Part shown: positions 19,082 to 28,064 of the stretch, piece after piece
Position numbering within the stretch: the first letter of the stretch is position 1
Layout of the letters: each line of letters starts with the position of its first letter
Origin: Sulfuricella sp035530375
Lineage (GTDB): Bacteria; Pseudomonadota; Gammaproteobacteria; Burkholderiales; Sulfuricellaceae
DNA length: 64,000 nt
Assembly (NCBI GenBank): GCA_035530375.1
Contig: DATKUY010000046.1
Coordinates: forward strand, 1-64,000
Direction of reading: 5' to 3'
Made by a program: the position numbers and the translations under genes
Notes under the pieces: model-generated
Told to the model about the DNA's origin: nothing
Database searches by the model: none
What the model saw: only the letters and a program-made list of their open reading frames with translations

Positions 19082-20155
19082 ATGAAATTCATTGACGAAG
19101 CAAAAATTGAAATCCATGCCGGTGACGGCGGCAACGGCGTAGCCAGCTTCCGGCGCGAAAAGTACATCCCCGACGGCGGCCCGAACGGCGGCGATGGCGG
19201 ACGCGGCGGCAGCATCTATGCCATAGCCGACCGCAACATCAACACTTTGGTGGATTATCGTTTCGCCCGCACCCACCGCGCCCAGCGCGGCGAGAACGGT
19301 CAAGGCTCGGATTGCTACGGCAAGGGCGGCAAGGACATGGTACTGCGCATGCCGGTCGGCACGGTCATCACCGATATCAACAGCAACGAAATTATCGCCG
19401 ACCTCGCCCGCGACGGTGAAAAAACGCTGATCGCAAAAGGCGGCAAGGGCGGCCTCGGCAACCTGCACTTCAAATCCAGCACCAATCGTGCGCCACGCCA
19501 GTTCACCTTCGGCGAAGAGGGCGAAAAGCGGGAACTCAAGCTGGAACTCAAGGTGCTGGCGGACGTGGGACTGCTCGGTATGCCCAACGCGGGAAAATCC
19601 ACTTTCATCCGTTCAGTTTCAGCAGCACGACCCAAGGTAGCGGACTACCCTTTCACCACATTGCACCCCAACCTCGGCGTGGTGCGCGTGGAACATGACA
19701 AAAGTTTCGTCATCGCCGACATCCCCGGCCTGATCGAAGGCGCCGCCGAAGGTGCCGGTCTCGGCCACCGCTTCCTGCGGCATCTTGCGCGCACCCGCCT
19801 GCTGCTGCATCTGGTCGACATCGCCCCGTTCAACGAAGAGACCGATCCGGTAGCGGAAGCCCGCGCAATCGTCAACGAACTGAAGAAATACGATGAATCG
19901 CTTTACCAGAAACCGCGCTGGCTGTTGCTGAACAAGATGGACATGGTGCCCGAAGACGAGCGGGATCAGTTGCGCCAAAAATTCCTCAAGGACTTTGGCT
20001 GGGACGGCAAATGCTTTATCATTTCAGCCCTCAGCGGCGAAGGCTGCAAGGAAGTCACCTACGCCATCATGGAGTTTCTCGACCAAAACCGGGAACTTGA
20101 ACAGGAAGCCGAACCGCAGAAATATACAGATGCGGAAGAAGAACAAGAACAGTAA
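19082..20155 (+). CDS. obgE: GTPase Obg/CgtA
   Basis: This ribosome-associated GTPase acts in 50S assembly and the stringent response. The 357 residues comprise a glycine-rich Obg fold (1-158) and a G domain with GMPNAGKST (G1), DIPGLIEGAAEGAGLG (G3) and NKMD (G4). The C-terminal tail is short and Glu-rich. It follows the rplU-rpmA terminator in the standard order and precedes proB by 18 bases. Confidence 0.97.
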   Translation: MKFIDEAKIEIHAGDGGNGVASFRREKYIPDGGPNGGDGGRGGSIYAIADRNINTLVDYRFARTHRAQRGENGQGSDCYGKGGKDMVLRMPVGTVITDINSNEIIADLARDGEKTLIAKGGKGGLGNLHFKSSTNRAPRQFTFGEEGEKRELKLELKVLADVGLLGMPNAGKSTFIRSVSAARPKVADYPFTTLHPNLGVVRVEHDKSFVIADIPGLIEGAAEGAGLGHRFLRHLARTRLLLHLVDIAPFNEETDPVAEARAIVNELKKYDESLYQKPRWLLLNKMDMVPEDERDQLRQKFLKDFGWDGKCFIISALSGEGCKEVTYAIMEFLDQNRELEQEAEPQKYTDAEEEQEQ

Positions 20156-20173
20156 AAATCCAACATCACCATC

Positions 20174-21292
20174 ATGAAATCCGTCATCGCCAACAGCAAA
20201 CGCCTGATCATCAAAGTCGGCAGCAGCCTGGTAACCAACAGCGGCGCCGGCCTTGACCACGAGGCCATCGCCACTTGGGCGGCACAGATCGCCGGCCTCA
20301 AATCACTGGGGTACGAAGTCGTACTGGTTTCCTCCGGCGCAATCGCCGAGGGCATGCAGCGCTTGGGCTGGAAGAAACGTCCCCATGCTTTGCACGAATT
20401 GCAAGCCGCCGCCGCAGTCGGCCAGATGGGGCTGGTGCAAGTCTATGAAACCTGCTTCCGCAACCATGGATTGCACACCGCGCAGATTCTGCTGACCCAC
20501 GACGATCTGGCCGACCGCAAGCGCTACCTCAATGCCCGCTCCACCCTGCGCACCCTGCTTGCCCTTGGCGTCATCCCGATTATTAACGAGAATGACACCG
20601 TGGTTACTGAGGAAATTCGCTTCGGCGACAACGACACCTTGGGCGCGCTGGTCACCAACCTGATCGACGCGGATGCGCTGGTGATCCTGACCGATCAGAC
20701 CGGGCTATATTCCGCCGATCCGCGCAAAGATCCCGCTGCCACACTGATTGCACAAGCAAGGGCCGGCGATGCCGCGCTGGAAGCCATGGCGGGCGGAGCT
20801 GGCAGCGAGATCGGACGCGGCGGCATGCTCACCAAGATTCTCGCCGCCAAGCGAGCGGCACGCAGCGGTGCCCATACCGTGATCGCCTGGGGACGCGAAC
20901 CTGACGTGCTGAACCGTCTGGCGCGAGGAGAGATGATCGGCACCCAACTTGTCGCCGGGCAGGCACCCACGGTAGCGCGCAAACAATGGCTGGCCGACCA
21001 TCTGCAAATCAGCGGCAAACTCACGCTCGACGCTGGTGCGGTCAATGCGCTACGCAAGGAAGGCAAAAGTCTGCTGCCAATTGGTGTGACCGCGATTTCA
21101 GGGAATTTCGAACGCGGCGAAGTGGTCGCCTGCCTGGATGAAAAAGGCGGTGAAATTGCCCGTGGCCTGATCAATTACAATGCACAGGAAACTCAAAAAA
21201 TCCTGCGCCATGCCAGCACTGAAATCGAGTCCATTCTGGGTTATGTGGACGAACCCGAGCTGATTCATCGCGACAATTTGGTGCTGATTTAA
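20174..21292 (+). CDS. proB: Glutamate 5-kinase
   Basis: ProB phosphorylates glutamate in the first step of proline synthesis. The 372 residues comprise an amino-acid kinase domain (IIKVGSSLVTN at the start, NENDTVV, FGDNDTLGALV, GRGGMLTKI) and a C-terminal PUA domain (from about 280). It is downstream of obgE, probably in one transcript. No proA is adjacent. Confidence 0.97.
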   Translation: MKSVIANSKRLIIKVGSSLVTNSGAGLDHEAIATWAAQIAGLKSLGYEVVLVSSGAIAEGMQRLGWKKRPHALHELQAAAAVGQMGLVQVYETCFRNHGLHTAQILLTHDDLADRKRYLNARSTLRTLLALGVIPIINENDTVVTEEIRFGDNDTLGALVTNLIDADALVILTDQTGLYSADPRKDPAATLIAQARAGDAALEAMAGGAGSEIGRGGMLTKILAAKRAARSGAHTVIAWGREPDVLNRLARGEMIGTQLVAGQAPTVARKQWLADHLQISGKLTLDAGAVNALRKEGKSLLPIGVTAISGNFERGEVVACLDEKGGEIARGLINYNAQETQKILRHASTEIESILGYVDEPELIHRDNLVLI

Positions 21293-21360
21293 ACAAGCGG
21301 TGGAGAGTCACGCTCGCAAAGCTAACGTGATATTGAAACAACAGCCCGATACCGCCAGGA

Positions 21361-21879
21361 TCAATTCGACCGAAAGCCCCGCTTCAGCAAATCCACCGCT
21401 TCCTGCGGATCCTTCACGATTATCTCGTTGGGGCAAAAGAAATCGTCGTAGAGCACATGATGTTGCCGGTTACGATCCTGGTAGCGAATCGGCTCCCACT
21501 GGGCGGAGCGCGCCCTGGACCAGCTTCCATCCTTGCGCCCGAACGCATAGAGCCTTCTTTCGTGACTGGCGCAACGAATCCCCTCAAAGCTGACATTGAG
21601 CGCGCCTGCCGGTGACTTGACGATCAGCGTATAGCGCACCACTCCATCTCCGCCTACGCTAATCGAAGCACTATCCACAAAAAAATGGTTATCGGTGGCG
21701 GCGCTCACGAAAAAAGGCAGCAAATTTTCATCTTTGGGATAAGGCGGGAGTTGGGCCTCGATTTCGACCCAAGGTTTTTCTTCATCGAAATCGCCTTCGA
21801 ACTTCCCCCATTCGGCGCAAACCGTCAGCGGAAGAAGCACCAAAAACAGCACTGCAGCAAATTTTATTTTCATGGTCAT
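21361..21879 (-). CDS. CNP1-like family exported protein
   Basis: This protein of about 172 residues has a signal peptide (KIKFAAVLFLVLLPLTVCAEW). Its body resembles the betaproteobacterial CNP1-like family, which takes its name from a meningococcal antigen and has no known function. Typical features are DNHFFVDSASISVG-type strands and two Cys residues. It starts at the ATG at 21879 or 21873. The last gene of the rppH-CBS-CNP1 minus-strand run, it is convergent with proB. Confidence 0.7.
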   Translation of the reverse strand: MTMKIKFAAVLFLVLLPLTVCAEWGKFEGDFDEEKPWVEIEAQLPPYPKDENLLPFFVSAATDNHFFVDSASISVGGDGVVRYTLIVKSPAGALNVSFEGIRCASHERRLYAFGRKDGSWSRARSAQWEPIRYQDRNRQHHVLYDDFFCPNEIIVKDPQEAVDLLKRGFRSN

Positions 21880-21885
21880 CGACAA

Positions 21886-22479
21886 TCAGCCAGCAAGCTG
21901 TGCCTGAATTTCGGCAAAAGTGCGTGCGATTTCGGCAGTCTGGATTTCCGTACCAAGAAGCCGGGAAATCTGGGAAGCGGAGAAAATCCCCCGCACCCGC
22001 TGGACCTGCCCCGACGCATCGGTATCCACCACCAAAGCATGCTGACGACCGCATTTTTTCAGGGTCGCAACAATATGCCCCACCTTCGCCGCGGCGACAT
22101 CTTTCATGCACAATACTTCCAGCCTTTCCAGTGGCGTCATGATGTTGCTCACCAGAACATCCTCGCGTCTGCCGCCCGATTTCTGAATGAATTGCAGCGG
22201 TTTCTCGCCCAGAATATCGGTCGCCGTGATCAGGCCGAGAACGGACTCCTGATCATCGATCACCAGCAACAATCTCACGCTATGCCGTATCATCCGCTCG
22301 CTAGCGGCGTCCACCGGCTTGTCTGGCGCAATGGTGATCGCCATCACCATCTTCAGATCGGTCATCACCCGCACTGCCGCATCTTCCAGTTCGACATGGA
22401 TGGACGAGACTTGCTGGGGTTGATAATAGGTCGCCCCTGGTGTCAGCTTGTTGAGCGGAAGCGCGAAAAAATCAGCCAT
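21886..22479 (-). CDS. CBS-domain pair protein
   Basis: The 197 residues contain two CBS motifs. The first spans about 30-95 (MITIAPDKPVDAA-like region, VLGLITATDILG) and the second about 105-180 (VSNIMTPLERLEVL, VRGIFSASQISRLLG). Such pairs bind adenosine nucleotides. No catalytic domain is attached, so it is likely a stand-alone sensor or regulator. Its start overlaps the rppH stop by 8 bases, and 6 bases separate its end from the CNP1-like gene. Confidence 0.8.
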   Translation of the reverse strand: MADFFALPLNKLTPGATYYQPQQVSSIHVELEDAAVRVMTDLKMVMAITIAPDKPVDAASERMIRHSVRLLLVIDDQESVLGLITATDILGEKPLQFIQKSGGRREDVLVSNIMTPLERLEVLCMKDVAAAKVGHIVATLKKCGRQHALVVDTDASGQVQRVRGIFSASQISRLLGTEIQTAEIARTFAEIQAQLAG

Positions 22480-22975
22480 TTTGACTCTTTCCTGTCACAT
22501 CGGATTTATTGAGATAGCCAGCCAGCTCATTGAGCGCCAACCGGTACACGTCGCGCTTGAACTCGATCACCGATTCCAGCGGTATCCAGTAGTGGTGCCA
22601 GCGCCACGCATCGAATTCGGGATGAGACGAGGCGCGCAAAGACACGTCGCAATCGCGCCCGGTCAGGCGCAACAGGAACCATATCTGCTTCTGGCCTTTG
22701 TAACTGCCGCGCCATTCCCGCCGCACCCAGTTCTGCGGCACATCGTAGCGCAGCCAGTCCCTGGTGCGGCCAATAATCTTCACATGCTGCGGCAGCAGCC
22801 CGACCTCTTCCTCAAGTTCCCGAAACATTGCCTGCTCGGGCGACTCCCCGGCTTTGATGCCGCCTTGCGGAAACTGCCAGGAATGTTCTTTGATGCGCTT
22901 ACCCCAGAAAACCTCATTTTTTGCATTGCATAGAATGATGCCGACATTGGGGCGATAACCGTCCCGGTCTATCAT
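22472..22975 (-). CDS. rppH: RNA pyrophosphohydrolase
   Basis: RppH removes pyrophosphate from the 5' end of mRNAs to start decay. The 167 residues carry an intact Nudix box, GGIKAGESPEQAMFRELEEE, near residues 38-60, and the usual start MIDRDGYRPNVGIIL. It is first in a minus-strand run with the CBS and CNP1-like genes. In many betaproteobacteria rppH is divergent from proS. Here a five-gene block lies between them. Confidence 0.95.
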   Translation of the reverse strand: MIDRDGYRPNVGIILCNAKNEVFWGKRIKEHSWQFPQGGIKAGESPEQAMFRELEEEVGLLPQHVKIIGRTRDWLRYDVPQNWVRREWRGSYKGQKQIWFLLRLTGRDCDVSLRASSHPEFDAWRWHHYWIPLESVIEFKRDVYRLALNELAGYLNKSDVTGKSQNG

Positions 22976-23271
22976 TTGTGGAACACCTCAAATCCGTTAA
23001 ATTAATATGATTCTTCCACATTTTCAGCAGCAATGAAAGCCAAACAGAAAATAAGCATGACGCACATCATAGTTCGGAAAAAAGCGGCCGCAGAGTGAAA
23101 GAACAGTCAACCCATGTGACAACAGCATAAGCCATGGGTTCCACGAAGCCCCAGAAAACCTGCCGGGACTGGAGGCTGTCTGGCCAGCTCATATTTCACC
23201 GCTCTTTGAATGGTCACAATAACTATTGGCCCGCCGAATTTCCGCTTCAATTCTTCAAGCCCGACAAATCC

Positions 23272-24060
23272 CTAGATAAGCAGACGCCTTTCCGTATGAG
23301 GATTGAGGACGCGCAGATTTTCGACGAACTTGAGGAATTCCAGTCCATACGCCGACTCCAGTTCCCTGGCGCGCTGGCGCAAATCGTCCCAGCGCGGGTT
23401 GCCGGAACTGCGTTCAAAACCGAATACAACGATGTTGCCATGCTTTTCTGTTGGCAGGCACAGCGTCAAACCATCGAAACTGGTTTCGATGCGTTGCCGG
23501 TAAACATCGAAATTCTTGTCGCTACCCCACAGGTTGACCGCCAGTACCCCGCGTTCGCTCAAGGCGGCGGCACAATCATCGAAAAACCGCTGGGAGGAAA
23601 GCTGATCGACCAGGCCAACGCCGTCGAAACCGTCCACCATCAACACATCGGCACTGCCCGGATGATCGGCCACGTACTGGCCACCTTCGGCGACCACCAC
23701 CTCGAACCTCTCATCCTCCGGCGGCAATTTGAAGTAGGCTCGTGCTGCCGCCACCACCTGCGGATTCAGTTCCACTGCCGTAGTGTGCGCAGCCGGCATG
23801 CGATGATAAACAAATTTCGCCAGCGACCCACCACCCAGCCCGACCATCAGAAAGCGTACCGGTTCAGGGTTGAACAGCAGGAAACTCATCATGCTGCGGG
23901 TGTAGGCCAGTTCAAGCTCGTCAGGCGCGCTGACCCGCATTGAGCTCTGCACTGTTTTGCTGCCGAGGTGCAACGAACGAATGCCGTCACACTCGCTGAC
24001 ATCCACGACATCGTTTGCCGTTACTGCCTTATGGATACGCCGCCCGAAAAACATTCCCAT
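23272..24060 (-). CDS. Spermidine synthase-like methyltransferase-fold protein
   Basis: This 262-residue protein has a Rossmann-type SAM-binding fold with VGLGGGSLAKF and AVELNPQVVAAA, as in SpeE-like proteins. The active-site DPxGP motif of true aminopropyltransferases is not present; the region reads MVDGFDGVGLVDQL. Polyamine synthesis is therefore doubtful. The ATG at 24060 is chosen because a longer reading would overlap the upstream transporter. It probably forms an operon with the AI-2E family gene, 37 bases upstream. Confidence 0.7.
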   Translation of the reverse strand: MGMFFGRRIHKAVTANDVVDVSECDGIRSLHLGSKTVQSSMRVSAPDELELAYTRSMMSFLLFNPEPVRFLMVGLGGGSLAKFVYHRMPAAHTTAVELNPQVVAAARAYFKLPPEDERFEVVVAEGGQYVADHPGSADVLMVDGFDGVGLVDQLSSQRFFDDCAAALSERGVLAVNLWGSDKNFDVYRQRIETSFDGLTLCLPTEKHGNIVVFGFERSSGNPRWDDLRQRARELESAYGLEFLKFVENLRVLNPHTERRLLI

Positions 24061-24097
24061 GACTAACGCCCGCAACCGTACACAGCCAGCGCCCCCA

Positions 24098-25147
24098 TCA
24101 AAACTCCATTTCCACCGACTCGTCGAGCGCAGCCTCACGCAGCAAAACCATGAACAAAACGAGAACGACCGGGCCGATAATCAGACCGAGAAGGCCCATC
24201 GCTGCAATACCGCCGAAAATGCCGAACAGGATGGCAAGAAAAGGTAGCGCAGTGGCGCTCTGGATCAGGCGCGGACGCAGCACGTAGTCCGCCAGCATCA
24301 GCACGGCAGTGCCGAGAATAAAAATGTAAATACCGCTCAGCGGCGAGCCTTGGGCAAAAAGGAACATACCGATCAAACCGAGCATCAAGGGGCCGGCAAG
24401 CGGCACCAGGGCCAGCACCGCAGTCAGCGCGCCGAGCAGCACCGCCGAATGCACATTGGCAAATGAAAGCATCAGGCTGATGATCACGCCCTCGGCCAGC
24501 CCCACCAACACCAGACCATTGACAGCAGAACGCACCGCCGATGGAATGTGATAAGCATAAGACGGCCAGCGGTTCTTCAGCCATTTGAAACCGATGAGGC
24601 TGACGCGCCTGATCAATTGTTCGCCATCGCGGTAGATAAAAAACAGCGCCCACAGGGCAAAAAACAGCTTGGCCACGCGCGAGGCCACTTCCAGCAGCAC
24701 TGAATTGGCCATCTCCTGGATATAGCCGAGCTTGGCAGAAAACAGGTCGGTCAATTGGTTGGGCACGGCGAGATATTGCAACCACTTGGCGGTGAGAAAT
24801 TCGCCCCCCAACGGCACCCTTGCGAGCCATGCCGGCATCGGCGCGCCTTTTTCGTTTGCACTAATGAGAAAGCTGACCAGGGAATGGACATCCTCAGCCG
24901 CAAAGACCAGCAGCGCGACCATCGGTACCGCCAGCGTCAGCGCCACCATCAGCGTCGACCCCATCGCCGCCAGCGCCTCGCGCTTGCCCAGCATGGTTCT
25001 GAGCCGGACGTGCAACGGCCAGGTCGTGATAGCGATAACCACAGCCCACAACAGCGACAACAGAAACGGCTGCAAAACAACGAATGCTGCCAGCAGGACA
25101 AGACTGGAAAATAGAATATTTACCAGCGAAGAATGATTATTGTTCAT
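24098..25147 (-). CDS. AI-2E/PerM family membrane transporter
   Basis: This 349-residue protein has about eight helices: two near the start, a pair at about 60-85, and a C-terminal cluster with the family glycine/proline-rich region LVPLAGPLMLGLIG and FGGIAAMGLLGLIIGPVVL. A soluble segment lies at about 95-160. The family includes AI-2 exporters, permeases and Na+/H+ antiporters, so the substrate is open. The ATG at 25147 is preferred over a TTG one codon upstream. Confidence 0.82.
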   Translation of the reverse strand: MNNNHSSLVNILFSSLVLLAAFVVLQPFLLSLLWAVVIAITTWPLHVRLRTMLGKREALAAMGSTLMVALTLAVPMVALLVFAAEDVHSLVSFLISANEKGAPMPAWLARVPLGGEFLTAKWLQYLAVPNQLTDLFSAKLGYIQEMANSVLLEVASRVAKLFFALWALFFIYRDGEQLIRRVSLIGFKWLKNRWPSYAYHIPSAVRSAVNGLVLVGLAEGVIISLMLSFANVHSAVLLGALTAVLALVPLAGPLMLGLIGMFLFAQGSPLSGIYIFILGTAVLMLADYVLRPRLIQSATALPFLAILFGIFGGIAAMGLLGLIIGPVVLVLFMVLLREAALDESVEMEF

Positions 25148-25175
25148 CAACTAGAGCGATGGCGGTGCCGTCAAC

Positions 25176-25469
25176 TTAACTTGCCCTGCCCGCCATGCTT
25201 CGGTAAACACGCCACAACGTCCAGCCACGCTGAAACCATTTCAGCGCCAGCCGAGGCCGCGTCAGCGCAAGGATGGCCCCCATTCCGACCAGAAGAACCG
25301 GGTGTTTGTGCACAAAACGCCACGCGGCTACTCCTTGATCGGCAAGCGCCAGCGGCAAGCGCCAAGCATGACAGGCCTCGCCCAGCTCAGCGCGCTGGGC
25401 GGCGCTACGCGCCACCAGATCAGCACGACGTCGATACAGATCAGCCAGGCGTTGCTGGTCGCTCATCAT
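25176..25469 (-). CDS. YqjK-like protein
   Basis: This 97-residue protein has a basic N-terminal helix (LADLYRRRADLVARSAAQRAE) and a short hydrophobic stretch (HPVLLVGMGAILAL). It is the last gene of a DUF883-YqjE-YqjK operon as in enterobacteria, and its start overlaps the YqjE stop by 4 bases (ATGA). The role is unknown; related operons respond to envelope or stationary-phase stress. Confidence 0.75.
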   Translation of the reverse strand: MMSDQQRLADLYRRRADLVARSAAQRAELGEACHAWRLPLALADQGVAAWRFVHKHPVLLVGMGAILALTRPRLALKWFQRGWTLWRVYRSMAGRAS

Positions 25470-25861
25470 GGCAGCAACTGCTGGCGATCTTTGCCGAGTT
25501 CCGCCAGGCTGGTGGAAAACAATTTGCTCCCGGCCGAGGCATGACCACGGAATAGCTGGATCGCCACGACACCAACACCGAGAAATAGCACTGAAAAACC
25601 ACCCAGCACTAACAGGCGGTGATTATCCCAGAGCAGAACAGTGATAAAAATGGCGAAAAACACGATACCCACCGCAATGCAAAACAGCGCGATGCCTCCA
25701 AAAACGAGAAGCTGCCCGAACCGGAGCTTTTCCTCCTCGATCTCATTGGCGAGCAATTCCAGCCGTGTCTGCGCAATCGCAACCGTAGTGGCGGCAAAAA
25801 TACGCAGCGAAGCGAGCAACCCGGCGGGGTGCCTCCCGCCTGCCTCGTTCTGTTCCGTCAT
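25466..25861 (-). CDS. YqjE/holin-superfamily membrane protein
   Basis: The 131 residues have two long helices (LLVFGGIALFCIAVGIVFFAI-type and LVLGGFSVLFLGVGVVAI) typical of the YqjE/phage holin III superfamily. An amphipathic N-terminus contains LELLANEIEEEK. The ATG at 25861 is chosen; the longer reading runs back into the DUF883 gene. It is the middle gene of the three-gene operon. Confidence 0.78.
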   Translation of the reverse strand: MTEQNEAGGRHPAGLLASLRIFAATTVAIAQTRLELLANEIEEEKLRFGQLLVFGGIALFCIAVGIVFFAIFITVLLWDNHRLLVLGGFSVLFLGVGVVAIQLFRGHASAGSKLFSTSLAELGKDRQQLLP

Positions 25862-25872
25862 GGCAACTTGTT

Positions 25873-26196
25873 TCAGCGGCGCGCGATCAGAACACCGACA
25901 ACCAGGCCGAGACAAGCGGAAATACCGACCGCTCTCCACGGGTTCTCATGAACGAATTCATCGGTGACGCGGGCAGCCTGCTTGGTCTTGTCGATAATCG
26001 CCGCCTCCGCCAGAGAGAGCTTCAATTTTGCAGTATCCAGGCTGGCCTGGATCTTTTCGCGTGCCGCGACCACCTTCTCGCCCGCATCGCTGGCAGTAGC
26101 TCTCAGCAACGCCTCCGCATCGGCCACTACCACCCTGAAATCGGCGACCAGCTTTTCCTTGCTTACGTCAGGCACTTCATTAACTTCGGTATACAT
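25873..26196 (-). CDS. DUF883 (ElaB/YqjD) membrane-anchored protein
   Basis: The 107 residues form a long charged helix (about 10-80) ending in a C-terminal hydrophobic anchor (PWRAVGISACLGLVVGVLIARR). This is the layout of YqjD/ElaB, which tether ribosomes to the inner membrane in stationary phase in E. coli. The start at 26196 has an AAGGG ribosome site 6 bases upstream; an ATG at 26202 would sit on it. It is the first gene of the operon and divergent from proS. Confidence 0.85.
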   Translation of the reverse strand: MYTEVNEVPDVSKEKLVADFRVVVADAEALLRATASDAGEKVVAAREKIQASLDTAKLKLSLAEAAIIDKTKQAARVTDEFVHENPWRAVGISACLGLVVGVLIARR

Positions 26197-26348
26197 TGTC
26201 ATCCCTTTCCATATTTGATCGACATTTAAACATTCTCAGTATAGCAGGCTACCGCTATTCGCCGTCTAAATCAACAGCCCAAATCAATCCAGCAAACCAC
26301 CCGTTTTCGGTTAAAATTCGAGAATTGAAATCGATTACTGGAAATTCC

Positions 26349-28064
26349 ATGCGTGCATCACAATTTTTTCTCTCCACCCTCAAGGAAGCGCCCGCCGAAG
26401 CGGAGCTGGTCAGCCATAAACTGATGCTCCGTGCCGGCCTGATCAAACGCATCGGCAGCGGCCTGTACACCTGGATGCCTTTGGGCCTGCGCGTGCTGCG
26501 CAAGGTCGAAGCCATCGTGCGCGATGAAATGAACAAGAGCGGCGCAATCGAGCTGTTGATGCCGGCGGTGATACCCGCTGAACTGTGGCAGGAAACCGGG
26601 CGCTGGGACGTATTCGGCCCGCAGATGCTGAAAATCAAGGATCGCCATGACCGGGACTTCTGTTTCGGCCCGACCCACGAGGAAGTCATCACCGATATCG
26701 CGCGGCGCGAAATCAAGAGCTACCGCCAGTTGCCGGTGAATTTCTACCAGGTTCAGACCAAGTTCCGCGACGAGATCCGTCCCCGTTTCGGCGTGATGCG
26801 CGCCCGCGAATTCGTGATGAAGGACGCCTATTCTTTCCACGCCGATTTCGCCAGCCTGGAGCAAACCTACCAGGTGATGCACGATACCTACAGCCGAATT
26901 TTCACTCGCCTGGGGTTGAAATTCCGCGCCGTGGCCGCCGACACCGGCGCAATCGGCGGCACTGGCTCGCACGAGTTTCACGTGCTGGCGGATTCCGGCG
27001 AGGACGCCATCGCTTTCTGCCCCGATTCAGACTATGCCGCCAACGTCGAACTGGCAGAGGCGGTCAGCCCTGCAGAGCCGCGCCGCGCACCGATCGCGAC
27101 CATGCAAAAAATTGCCACACCCGGCGCCCGCACCATCGAAGAGGTGAGCGCATTCCTCAAGGTAACGCCCCAGCAGATCGTCAAATCCTTGCTGGTCATT
27201 ACCACCGAAGGCATCCCTTATCTCTTGCTGTTGCGCGGCGACCATCAGCTCAACGAGGTCAAGCTGGGCAAGCACCCCGCCTTCGGCCAAGGCTTCCGCT
27301 TCGCCAGCGAGCAGGAGGTGGAGGAGATCATGGGCTGCCGCGCGGGCTACATCGGCCCGGTTCAGGTGCCCTCCGGGATTGACATCATCGCCGACCGCAC
27401 CGTGGCTGTGATGACGGACTTCATCTGCGGCGCCAACGACAACGGCTTCCACCTCGCTGGGGTCAACTTCAACCGCGACCTAGCCGAACCTGCCAGCGTC
27501 GCCGACATCCGGAATGCAATTGAAGGCGACTCCAGCCCGGACGGCAAAGGCACGCTGGAATTGTGCCGCGGCATCGAAGTTGGCCACATCTTCCAACTGC
27601 GCACCAAGTATTCCGAAGCGATGAAAGCCACTTTCCTCGACGAGCAAGGCAAGGAGCAAGTAATGGAAATGGGCTGCTACGGCATCGGAGTTTCGCGCAT
27701 CGTCGCCGCCGCCATCGAACAGGGGCACGACGAACGCGGCATCATCTGGCCACTGGCGATTGCGCCGTTCCAGGTGGCACTCGCACCGATCGGCCTGGGC
27801 CGGAGCGAAATGGTGCGTGAAGCGGCCGGGAAGCTTTACGCCGAACTGGCCGCTGCCGGCATCGAAGTGCTGATGTATGACCGCGACGAGCGCCCCGGCG
27901 TCATGTTCGCCGACATTGAACTGATCGGCATCCCGCACCGCATCGTTATCGGCGAGCGCGGGCTGAAGGAAAACAACGTGGAATACCAGGGGCGCCGCGA
28001 TGACAGTGCCACGGCCATTCCCTTGCAAAATATCGTGAATCACATAAAATCAATGACATGTTGA
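26349..28064 (+). CDS. proS: Prolyl-tRNA synthetase
   Basis: This class II synthetase of 571 residues is the standard bacterial length. The motif 1 region (MRASQFFLSTLKEAP), GSGLYTWMPLG, motif 2 (FRDEIRPRFGVMRAREF), an editing INS domain (about 220-390) and motif 3 (MGCYGIGVSRIVAAA) are visible. The ATG at 26349 is the family start; an upstream in-frame reading has no family match. Its 3' end overlaps the start of the lytic transglycosylase gene by 7 bases. Confidence 0.97.
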   Translation: MRASQFFLSTLKEAPAEAELVSHKLMLRAGLIKRIGSGLYTWMPLGLRVLRKVEAIVRDEMNKSGAIELLMPAVIPAELWQETGRWDVFGPQMLKIKDRHDRDFCFGPTHEEVITDIARREIKSYRQLPVNFYQVQTKFRDEIRPRFGVMRAREFVMKDAYSFHADFASLEQTYQVMHDTYSRIFTRLGLKFRAVAADTGAIGGTGSHEFHVLADSGEDAIAFCPDSDYAANVELAEAVSPAEPRRAPIATMQKIATPGARTIEEVSAFLKVTPQQIVKSLLVITTEGIPYLLLLRGDHQLNEVKLGKHPAFGQGFRFASEQEVEEIMGCRAGYIGPVQVPSGIDIIADRTVAVMTDFICGANDNGFHLAGVNFNRDLAEPASVADIRNAIEGDSSPDGKGTLELCRGIEVGHIFQLRTKYSEAMKATFLDEQGKEQVMEMGCYGIGVSRIVAAAIEQGHDERGIIWPLAIAPFQVALAPIGLGRSEMVREAAGKLYAELAAAGIEVLMYDRDERPGVMFADIELIGIPHRIVIGERGLKENNVEYQGRRDDSATAIPLQNIVNHIKSMTC

